Notes under the pieces: generated by a model | Database searches by the model: none | Seen by the model: only the letters and a program-made list of their open reading frames with translations | Told to the model about the DNA's origin: nothing | In this document: one piece after another, positions 49,795-59,604 of the stretch | Numbering within the stretch: the stretch's first letter is position 1 | How the letters are laid out: each line of letters opens with the position of its first letter | Position numbers and translations under genes: made by a program | Source: Diplocarpon mali | Taxonomy: Eukaryota > Ascomycota > Leotiomycetes > Helotiales > Drepanopezizaceae | DNA length: 64,000 bases | Assembly: GCA_024741835.1 (NCBI GenBank) | Contig: JAENRP010000153.1 | Span: forward strand, 599-64,598 | Reading direction: 5' to 3'

Positions 49795-51328
49795 TATATC
49801 AAGTAGTCTTCCGACCTTTTTCAATTTTCCACTAGAGCGACTTCCCTCTGGTTTGGTTCTTAACTTGTATAGCTTAATCACCCAGAAGCGATTTTAAGAG
49901 TCGTTTAAATTTATTAGGAGCCGTCGCTTGATTTTATTTCTAATCGCTAAGATAAGAATTAAATAACAGCAAAGTAACACAGAAAAATAGTCAACATAAT
50001 CAAAGAATGGATATAGCAGTCCTAGCAAGCCGAATCTCACTCGCATTATTTGGTATTCTAGATATTTTTCTTTGACTGGACGGGGCCTTCAACATTTCCC
50101 TTCCCGTATCAAGACCTAAGATCAACTCCAGAGTTGATTTTCATCTCCTCGAGCTTCTTCAAATCATTCTCTAAACACCGTCTTTGTTGAAGGTTATTCG
50201 AATTATTGCCTTGCAAAAAATGTTACAAGACATGCCGTGCATTTCGCGGCCGATATTCGCTCCTTCGAGAACAACTAAATTATTTACTAATCATATCAGC
50301 TTCGTATGACACAAACGGGAAAATGTGCAAGCCATTTTTGTGATGGTCTTTACGAAGGATGAAGTGGGCGCCTCGGCGTCTTTGGTTGCTCTTGATATGC
50401 TGGCTGAGGCGATTTCAACAAACTTTGACACTACTCGTTGATTCATGAGCGGGTACAGAAGCACGTCAGTGTCACGTGTATGAACTTCCGCGCCTAGAAT
50501 CTCGTAACTGAGAACCATAGAATAAAACGGCTTCGCCTCACCAACGCACTCTTTGAATTCCATCTACTCCCTGTTTGCTTTCTGCCTCGAACAACTTCAA
50601 GTTGATCTATTACTCATTATCACCCTGCGATTTCATAAACTCGGGGAATCTCAATCCTAGAGGCTTTCTTATAGCCAGAAATATCAAATTTTTGTCGAAA
50701 ACAATGCTCACAGTCTTCTCGGCTCTGTAGCAGGTTGAGAAAGAGGAAGAATGGAGTTTATAGCCGTAATTAAACATTTGAAATGTACATCGTTTTGTGT
50801 ATCAGCTCATAATGTTGGCTTGATGACTGAGGACAGTAGTCCAAAGACAGAACATTGAACGGGTCAGATAGGTCTGATCCTGCAGCTGACCACAAAGAGA
50901 ACTTGGAATCTATTTCTGGCAGATGCTAGTATGATCAAAAAACTTATCTCCTTAAAAGGGTATGATATAATATCAATTTGTCGCGGATTATTTTTAAAAT
51001 GTGGCTTAAAAACAAACACATATTGGACGTCCAGTGTTTGTACCTCGTGGAAAGAAATCGCTGGAAATTATAAATTTCAAGATTGAAAGTTGGCGCAAGA
51101 GAAGAATCTGAATATAGCATGTTCAAAGATAACTTGTCCCCAACAGAGCCATTGTGCCTCAATCTCCTCAATCTCCCCAATCTCCTTAATCTCCGGAAGA
51201 TAGACCGGACGTCTAAAATTTCGCGCATGTGAAGCGTGTCAAGGCGGTTCCAACGCAACCAAACATTCGTGCATGTAGCATTGCACAACATACACGCCAG
51301 CGAGACCGTTGCAGAGCTTCTTCGGCTT
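49795..51328. other. AT-rich intergenic region
   Basis: About 1.5 kb. A 90-codon minus frame at 50291-50563 has no recognisable motif. At 51152-51195 a short imperfect repeat of CTCAATCTCC-type units occurs. Nothing else identified. Confidence 0.45.
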
Positions 51329-51592
51329 CTAAACCTCCTCCCACTGCTCCTCGCCCAAGCTCCGCTTCCCCCCTCCCTCGAGACCGAGCCAGTATCCTTC
51401 CCCCCTCGCCTGTCCCCGATACTCACCGCCGAAAGCCTTCAAGGTGATGCTCCAAATCATGAAGCCGTTCAGGAAGATGGCCGTGCAGAGGTGCCAAGGG
51501 ACTCCGTATTGGGAGTAAGAGATCAGCAGACCAGCGACGCAGACCAGCAGGTGGAAGGCTGACATTGCCTTTTCGAGCACGTGAAGCGGCAT
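51329..51592 (-). CDS. Putative small two-helix membrane protein
   Basis: The ATG-initiated frame encodes 87 residues. Residues 1-55 look real: a short amphipathic start (MPLHVLEKAM), a hydrophobic helix (AFHLLVCVAGLLISY), a loop YGVPWHLC and a second helix (TAIFLNGFMIWSITLKAF). After AFGG the composition turns to Gly/Glu-rich low complexity, and a strong donor (GTGAGT, 51421-51426 on the other strand) lies exactly there, so the true gene may splice to an exon further left that I could not place. Function unknown. Confidence 0.4.
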   Translation of the reverse strand: MPLHVLEKAMSAFHLLVCVAGLLISYSQYGVPWHLCTAIFLNGFMIWSITLKAFGGEYRGQARGEGYWLGLEGGGKRSLGEEQWEEV

Positions 51593-54500
51593 TGTGCTGG
51601 ACGAGTGTATAGATTTGTTTTCTGATTAGATAGGCTGCGTTTGGGGGGGGAGGAAGTGTGCTGTTTGGTGGTTGCAGGTAGATCATAATGGGAATATCTT
51701 GGTGGGAGCAGGACAATATTTAATAGTCAAGATACGGACGCTAGGAAATGGTAAGTATTGGGAAGTGAACTGTCAGTGAGGGTATTTACTATTTTAGATA
51801 GAATTTTATTAGTCCCGAGTGTGATCGTGAGAGATCTAACTACCAGGCTAGCCTGGGCCCGCCTACAAATGGCCATCCACCTCATATATCCACCGACCAC
51901 GTAATTTGTGCTTAGTCATAGGTCACTAAGATTCACTATGTCCGCTTGGAACTAGGTCAATGAGTAGGCGGGTTGATTTGCACTCGCCGGAAAAGCACCT
52001 CTCCTTTCGCAAGAGGTGCCCATCTCAGTCGAGACCGATCTCGTAGTTCCCTGAGTGATTCCGCGAGCGATGTGTGGTTCAAGCGCAAATCACTCAGGAC
52101 TGGTTGAGCCGGATGAATCCATCGAAGCCACTACGATATGAAGGAGCGAGGTCACGGAGGCAGCCAAGTAAGAAATGAAAAGCGAAGTGAGATCATATTG
52201 AAGCCGAAATCTAGGCTTACACTATGGTGTCATGGCCACCAAGGCATCAGTTTCGCGTAAATTCGCTTACCGTCAACAAGTAAGCTGCAAGGGGCATGAA
52301 AGCAACTGCATGGCGGCCCTTTCATAGGTTTCGGAAAACCGATCCTGAAACATGAACAATCTGGCATCGCAGCATGTATCTATTACTGTGAATTATGTTG
52401 GATAACCGGTGGGCTGCCGCTTCACAGTTGCTCCTGGGTGGCAGGTCGTCAGTCCTCCAGTTCCAGCTCCTGCACCAACCTTCTCAGCCCGAATCCAGGC
52501 TCGCAACATCGGGCAAGTGAATGAGACATTCATTTCTTTTCTGTTGAGGAATTAGAATGCTTGCTGGGTATGAACCGCACTTGACAACCATCGTAATCGA
52601 GTCTATGCATCATGAGCACCAGCATCACGCAAGGCGACTCTAATCAAAACCGAGTAGCCATTGTGACAACCATCTTAGATACTGGTGATAATACTCTCGG
52701 AATTCTCGATCTTGCCCTCTCGAGAAGAAACCCGGGGTGGGTGGCGGACTGGTTGAGAGCGATTGATAAGATTTTCATGTCTGAAAGAGCCCTCTTCTTA
52801 TTCGTAGCAGACGGGGGTTTGGATAAATGAGAAGAGACTGTACTGACTGGATGAGCGTTATGCCTGCCTGCCCCGCCTCGATCACTGCCACAGTGCCGCT
52901 TCACCGGATAACCGGGATGGCCTGACAGACGCTGCGAAGTAAGGCTCCGGGGATGCGACTTGTTTACCGTTGGACTCAAAGATTCTGATGATTCTTCTTC
53001 ATCTGGAAAATCCAGTCGTGTAGGTGATGTACTATAGTATAGCCTTGAGAGTCATCGTGCTGCGGGCAGCCTGAGAATTGTGGGACTTTGGATACCACAA
53101 GCTGAATTCCGTCTCCTCGATCGGCATTGGAGAATGGAGGAGCAGTTACTCCACACAGTAAAAGCTTAAAACCTTCTTTATGCCCCTCTACAGCCTGTAT
53201 AGAGTCTGCGACTTCATTTCTAGCCAGCATGCCAGTGATCTGAACGGCGTACCTATGTTCGCTTGCAACTTTTTCCCATCAGAGATTTGTGAGGTCGGGA
53301 ATATTGGTTGCAGGCTCAGCCGACTTTGTTTGTAGCTACTGGGACAGGGCGAGCATTAACTTTTTCTGCCTCTTCATTGATTTATATGCGTTGATACCAT
53401 GCCGCTCCGAACTGTCAGTGTTTGCTCAAGCGAGCTCGCTTCGTGTGCACGCGGATTCAAAGGCAACTCCTAGTTTCCCCCAGCAGATAAACATAAACCC
53501 GCTGTATTTGGTCGCTATGATACCCAAACCTCATTTCGTATAACTTTCCTCGCAATCGAGGCTCCCTGGCGACCACCCGGACTGGATTTGTCGTGCAGAA
53601 CGGGTGGAGTCCCCACTTATTCTGGAGACTCTCCACGTGACTCTGCTTAGTCAGGGGAACCTCCTTTTCTTTCCGAAGTCTCCTTACCTTACATACACTA
53701 GACAACAATACAATCAATCATCTTCCTCCACCTCAGCGAGTCTCCTGAGCGACCCAATGAAGGCCCTCCAGCCGACCGCACCACAGGATTCTTTACTAGT
53801 GATGCTCAGATCGGCCCTCACTTTGAAGGGAATCACCACTGTTTCAACCACGTTTCGACGCATTATGCCTCCGCGCGCGTATTGCGTCCTCATCCAACCA
53901 CCTGCCGATTTTTCCTCTATCCGAGCGCGGCTGATGTGAGCCTTGATCTGAGGCTTAGCTACCGGGCAGTGTCCAGTGAGTCGGCCGCTCGCGCCTGCAC
54001 GCAGGTTTGAAAAACCACAGTTCTCGTAGAAGCCAGCAGCTGCTAGAGACACGAAAATCAGACGGCGTTAGAAGCTGTAGAGGCATTTTGGTGCCAACAA
54101 TACCGGTGTCATTGTTGACTTCAATCCGTGGACTCTTTTGCAAGTTGATCTCGCGGACTCTCCCGCTCCAGTATCACAAGCTGAAGCTTAAACTGTGAAT
54201 GTGCACTTCGGCCGCCTTGGGAAACGCGCCAAAACACCACTGTTCCAGCTTCCAAGCCGGAGTTAGAGAAGGGGTTTTTTTCTTCTAAAACAATTAGCGA
54301 TAGCAGAGCAGATCTTGGTCAGGCTGCGAGAGATTCGCTCTTCGCCTCATCAGCAGGCTCACGATCCGACTTCCAATCTGATGCAGTTGCAGTTGCGGAA
54401 AATGCATCCGTTATATTCTCTATGCTTTTGACCTGGGGTTTTAACAAACACCCGGAAAGCATGGTAAGTAGGCCACAGATCGCACGTTCCCTGCAACGCC

Positions 54501-54970
54501 CAATCATACAGCTAGAAACATGGTATGTCAATTAGAGTATACGCCTCTTCCATGGCTGCCATTCGCACAGACATTTAGACCCGAATCATGCAGAGCCGTC
54601 AAGCTGCGATTCGGCGCCTGGTTTCGAGGTCTCTCACAGTTGTGAGATGTCAAATCCCGCCTGTATCCGTATTGTTTTGTCGGTGCTCATGAGCATCGCC
54701 ACTCTCGATACCTTCCACTCGAGCCTGCTGTGTCTTGTCACATAACTTGGCAAACACTCCCCGCGTAAATCCTCTGATCTTGGAGTCGTTCGAGCCGCGA
54801 AGGATGGACGTCAACAGACCCAAGACGTAGGTCAATCCCATAGAGCAGCATCTTTACAAGAAACCCTAACTTGGTGTACCAGGCGGTCCGCACATTCGTC
54901 GGTCAGCAGCTTCGATCCCTTCCTGGAGAAGGAGAGCCGTCGCGGCTCCTCAGCAACGGAAGAGAAGAGA
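51593..54970. other. Intergenic region with short unsupported frames
   Basis: About 3.4 kb. Several frames of 60-112 codons overlap on both strands (52612-52830 and 52644-52979; 53604-53939 and 53714-54052) without motifs. The last part before 54971 is probably the promoter of the LtrA-family gene. Confidence 0.45.
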
Positions 54971-57072
54971 ATGGAGAGAAAGCCGTCTTTAAAACTGTTC
55001 GAGAGCAACCTCGCTCATGAGCGGAAAGGGTCCTTACCGTCTTCACCAAAACAGCCAACCTTCGTCAACATTTCGGGGCCACGATCACTTGCCATGCCCA
55101 ACATCTTCGAAGCCGCTTTGAACACTCAACCCGATCCCTACAAGGAGAGACTCGACGACACCCACATGCGAGAGACTCCCGAATTCAAGAGATACGAGGA
55201 AGCAACGAATATCGAGCTCTTCTACGACCTTTTTTTCGTTGCCAACTTGACAACTTTCACCGATGTCCATGAGATCAATGCCGTCCCAGCACTGAAAGCT
55301 TATGCTGGATTCTTCTGTATCTTGTGGTTTCTGTGGGTTCAAGTCAGCTTATTCGATGTCCGCTTCGTGCAAGACAGCATTCTAGAGAGATTGGGGAAAG
55401 CCTGCCAATTCGGCGTTATGATAGGGCTGGCGATCCTCGGGCCCACGTTCAACCCGGAGGCGCAGAAACAAGGTGTTTTCCAGTCGCTTGCCATCATCTT
55501 GATGCTGTCTCGGGTAATCCTGGCCTTTCAGTATGCTTTTGTCCTGTATCAGGTTTGGTTCTACAAGGACACAAAGAAGCCTCTGCTTCTGATCATGGGA
55601 GCAAACTTTGTCGCAGCATTTGTTTACTTCGTTACCTACTTGTAAGCTCCCCTTCCACGGGCGTACCTCGTGCTCTGCTTATTCTGAATCCCAAAGTGGT
55701 TTCAGGGAGAACGATCCTCATAGCAGATTCTTTGTGGTGTGGTATGTTACTGCGGTCCTAGAAACAGCTGTCAACATTGGCGTGTCTTCAAAGTGGGAAG
55801 TTCTCACATTCCAAGGGACTCACCTAATCAAGAGAATGAGTCTACTGACTCTAATCATATGTAAGTTATTCTCAGAGCTTCAAATGCATAGAAACTAAAT
55901 ATGGAGCTCAGTGGGCGAAGGCATAATAGCTTTTTCGAAAAGCATCGCTACGGTAAGTAGCTTGGCCCCGAAGAAGCGGAATGGAGACTGATGTAAGCAG
56001 ATCACGGAGCGCGAAGAAGCCTGGACCGGGCCTCTTCTTCTTACGATTGCCACAGCGGTGATAATAGTGGTAAGTGACAGGTGGAAGTGTCCTCGCCGCT
56101 AGCACCCTCGCTAATTGATCAGTATTTTATTTACATGTTATACTTCGACTGGATCAACCGTGATCACTTCGGATCTTTCCGCGAGGGAATCTGGGCATTT
56201 CTTCATTTTCCCTTCCACCTGGCTCTTGTTCTACTCGTTGAGGGCGCCGCGCAATTTATAGTATGGCGGAAAGTCGTTGAAGTCGTCCGGTAATTAGATA
56301 CTCATCCTTGCCCCTCATCTAGTACGTTGCGCTGAACTTTCCATCTAGGGAGGTTAACAAGCGCTTTCTGGCCGCAGAAATGTCCTTCACGGGGACCAGC
56401 AGCTCTCTGCTTGCACAACTCCTGTCCAATGTCACGACGGAGGTCTTCGAAAAGTACAACCCGGTTTTCCCCCGCAGCTTGAAAGATTCCGAGAAGGCGT
56501 TGTACGCTATTGGGAACTCGACTTTCAGGTCCATCGAGCAACTCAAAGAGATCTCTACTCTCTTCGCCGTCATTCAAGATTCCATTTTCGATGGTTTCGG
56601 GATCGAGCCACCGGAAATTGAACATACTGATCCAGACCCGAACGAGGAATGGAGCAAGAATGCAGATGCGTTCAAGCTGATCGTATGTTCTGCATCCTAA
56701 AGTTTAAAGCTGCGCTTTAGTGCTTTGCTCGAGGCCGCTGACATCGGATGTGCAGTTCATATACTTCTTTGTAGCTTCTGGGATCACGCTCATCCTGATG
56801 AACGCTCTCAACTTCCTCAGCCGGCCGAAACCTACGCGGGGTGACTACGGACGTATTGCCATCAACTTCATCCTTGGGATTGGATTGGCGTCACTAGCCA
56901 GCATTGTCAACACCACTCAGGGTTTTGAATATGCGCAAAGCGCATGGATCCTGCCAACTGTAGCCTTGGCTTTCGTCCTCGGTGAGTTTCCCAGCGACTC
57001 CGAGGCAAGTTAAAGAACTTTTACTGACTTTTGATAGTCATGGGAATGGCGTACACCAAAATATTTGTCTGA
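54971..57072 (+). CDS. LtrA-family multi-spanning membrane protein
   Basis: Eight exons (54971-55641, 55706-55860, 55912-55952, 56001-56069, 56123-56289, 56349-56682, 56756-56981, 57038-57072) with seven introns of 48-73 nt give 565 residues. The family was named for bacterial low-temperature-requirement protein A; its biochemical role is unsettled. Seen here: the hallmark ELFYDLFFVANLT (82-94), the LGEGIIAFSKSIA helix (276 on) split by an intron, and many further hydrophobic segments including IVWRKVVEVVREVNKRFL before a soluble insert of about 110 residues (encoded by exon 6) and two or three C-terminal helices. The 75-residue N-tail is hydrophilic. Introns cut the gene finely: exon 3 is 41 nt, exon 8 is 35 nt. 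No sign of damage. Confidence 0.9.
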
Positions 57073-58378
57073 GTCTTTGGCAATTCACCTGTGCCCCTCA
57101 TGTCGGGCTTGTCCGTGGCTGAGAAAGGAGTGATAGTATGATCTGCTAAGATGTTTTCCAACACGGCTCATACGTGATAGGTTGTGCACGATGACACGAC
57201 GTAATTGGTTTTGAAAACCCATCATAGAACAATAGCTTCGTGAATCGGAGCTCCTGAAGGATTAAATTTGTAAATATTCGAGCATAGATTTTTCAAGATG
57301 CGAAAAGCAAAAATTTGGTTTTGTGGCTACAAGGGCTGTTGGACTCTCAGACATGGAGCTTTGTTGACTTGGATTTGAGCGAGATTCACCCCACTTCTAG
57401 TCATGCAACTCTTGACAGATTGTGAGCACGAACTATTATCACCTGAATATCGGGGACAGGATTGGATGTTATACAACGGCCCATACTTTCGTCGAATCTT
57501 GCACCTGGCCGCGACTACTTCCAAGTGAGCTGTAGCTATGGATTTCTTAGGGACGTAGCTAGATGTCATGTAAACCATATATTGTATTTATATTTGGGAG
57601 AAAAGAAAAACAGTGCCCATAATTGCGGCCTCATATCCATCCTTGACAATTAAAAACATCCAGAAATCTACTACAGGGCTTCGCAATTGAGTAATCGTGG
57701 TCAATGGTATTAATACCACACATAGAGCTAGGGCAGGCCGCCTTAGGAGACTAGTCACCGTCACTGGTGGTCAATCAGATTCCTACAACGATAACTGGGC
57801 TCTGAGTTCCGCCACAGCCAACTGAGAAGTCATCGAGGTCGGGGAAACTGTATTCAACTTAATTTTAGCTGCAAACCTGCTCCAATCCCAAGCCCGAGTT
57901 CACGCCCCCTACAAAGGCTCTTTCATGTAGCGCGCTCCAGCTCCTGAGCCTCTTCTTCCTGTGGCAGCTTGTTCAAACAACAGCTGATCATTTTCAACAC
58001 TCGAGTAGCTAGAGCCCAGTTATAGAGAAGCCGGGTTCGTGTCAGAGCTATAAAGCAGCGCTCCGTCATCCGAGCCTCAGAACCGACTCGGCCTGGGGGC
58101 AGAGTCTGTGTCCTGGAGAGAGGTATCCATTGAATCTTCCCGAAAGCCTGCTCGTCTCAGGTGCGTGCCACATGGTATCTTGATCCTTGCGCATTCAGTT
58201 GTGCCCAGGCCTCGTCGAGAGGCGAGAGGGGTGGAAAGGCTCAGCATATTGCGGAATCCAGGCCTGGCATGGAGTATAAGCCCCGTTCCCCTGTTCCAGC
58301 TGCATTGTTTGGAATAGCCAATGCTTGTCGTCTTTGAGTGGAGATCGAATGATTATCACATTGAGGCTGGTTGTTTAC
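57073..58378. other. Intergenic region
   Basis: About 1.3 kb between the LtrA-family gene and the Copia-type insertion. Only short frames (57462-57653, 58108-58317) without motifs. Confidence 0.5.
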
Positions 58379-58433
58379 TGACAGAATCTAAAGGTGTAGA
58401 TTCTGAGTTCTATAGAGCTGTAGGAGTATATAT
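58379..58433 (-). repeat. Truncated 3' LTR
   Basis: 55 bp that match the downstream end of the 5' LTR (about 90 percent by eye) and keep the proper CA terminus next to the target duplication. The first about 80 bp of the LTR are missing and the gag zinc-knuckle region abuts directly. Confidence 0.85.
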
Positions 58434-59279
58434 TCTCTTCTTGAACCAGCAATCTGATTTCCAGTGGCCTGATTTACCATAATGATGACAATTTCCCTTC
58501 CTTTCTATTCCTCCTTTCTGTATTCCTCCACGTTGTATTCCTCCTCTTCCTCTGTCGCCTCTTCCTCTGTCTCCTCTTCCTCTGAATCTGCCTCCTCTGC
58601 CTCTGCCACGGCTCCCTCGAGAGAGATTGGCTTCTATATTCAAGGCCGCCGATTGCGTAGCAATCGGGGTTACTTTAAGCTATTCCCTATACAGTTGTTC
58701 GTACTATTCGATCGCTACAATCGTCTATTGGAAGGTCTTGTCTTTATCCCTAAGCTGAAGTTGTACTAAGGACCACATTCTAATAAGAGGGAGGCCAGTA
58801 ATCAGCTGGTTTGTCATCTGGCTATCGTTCGGAGGGTTATTATAGCCTTTCAGGCGAGCTTGGATGCCTTTCAGCCTTCGAACGTAGTCTTTTAGGGATT
58901 CGGAGTACGGTATATATTTGGCCATATAGAATTCCTTGATTAGGTTCGTATGAGCTTCCGTATTATTCATAAGAGTGCCCTCGCCATCTCTGATAGCGTT
59001 CCAGAGAACGTGAGCGTCTTCGGCGACGATCTCGCTCTTGTACTTCTCGCTGATTAAGGAGGAAAGGCTTCTAGCTATAATAGCTATAGCCTCTTGATTT
59101 TTCTTCTCCCATTTACCGTCTCCCTTAGAGGAGGAGGGGCGTTGAGGGATAGGGCCGAGAGCATAGGAAACACAGCTATTAGCTGCTAGAGTTCTAATAA
59201 CTGTCGGTCTCTATTCCTAATAGTTGGCCCATTCGAGTATGACCTCGATTTCGGTGTTATTGGCGGCTTTGCTTGTCAT
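58410..59279 (-). pseudogene. Copia-type gag with five TAG stops
   Basis: A single frame of 290 codons runs from ATG at 59279 to a terminal TAG inside the LTR stub, with no frameshift. Typical gag parts are seen: YSESLKDYVRRLKGIQARL and TNQLITGLP (the UBN2-type region), then an Arg/Gly-rich stretch (SRGRGRGGRFRGRG) and a zinc knuckle. The knuckle reads CHHYGKSGHWKSDC, so the second Cys of CX2CX4HX4C is Tyr, a G-to-A change. Five internal stops are all TAG, as from CAG Gln codons by C-to-T. The frame therefore records point mutation, not indels. Confidence 0.88.
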
Positions 59280-59460
59280 ATTGTCGAGTTGTCGAAGAAG
59301 TGTAAAAAGGGGTTAGAAAATAGGGGTAAGGAGAAAGTAGATATATGTAAGTAAGGGTATGTGTAAGAAGGTGTTATGCGGTTGTATTTGCTAAAAAAAG
59401 CAGGTTCGACGGTTCTTTTCAATTGATAAGAGTAATCGAGTTATTAGTTGATTCTAGGAA

Positions 59461-59469
59461 TTGCTACCA
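59461..59469 (-). other. Primer-binding site
   Basis: TGGTAGCAA follows directly after the 5' LTR on the minus strand. TGGTAGC is complementary to the 3' end of initiator methionine tRNA and is the start of the yeast Ty1 primer site, which supports the Copia (Ty1) type. Confidence 0.65.
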
Positions 59470-59604
59470 TAACAGAATCTAAGGGTGTAGATTCTGAGTT
59501 CTATGGAGCTATAGGAGTATATATATACAAGGTATGCTTAGTATGCTTACTAAGCCTTAGTCTCCGTTCCGTACGCAATCTCCGTACCTTGTATATTTCT
59601 AACA
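59470..59604 (-). repeat. 5' LTR of the Copia-type remnant
   Basis: 135 bp, starting TGTTAGAAATATACAAGG and ending GATTCTGTTA on the minus strand; the expected terminal CA has become TA. It contains a short internal duplication (GCATACTAA-type, 59533-59550) that is absent from the solo LTR at 49689-49794. Confidence 0.88.

Larger units (their letters stand above)
58379..59604 (-). mobile_element. Copia-type retrotransposon remnant (LTR, gag, LTR stub)
   Basis: On the minus strand the order is: full LTR (59604-59470), primer-binding site (59469-59461), gag frame (59279-58434) and a 55-bp stub of the 3' LTR (58433-58379). No protease, integrase or reverse transcriptase is present. TTTAC occurs on both outer flanks (58374-58378 and 59605-59609), a perfect 5-bp target duplication, so these are the true element ends. 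The element is therefore an insertion that lost pol and most of the 3' LTR after integration, or integrated already shortened. Confidence 0.88.

Noticed and set aside
50944..51426. 160-codon minus frame ending the small membrane protein region
   Set aside because: Mostly Arg/Leu low complexity from short repeats near 51152-51195. It begins inside the probable intron of the neighbouring small gene and has no conserved motif.
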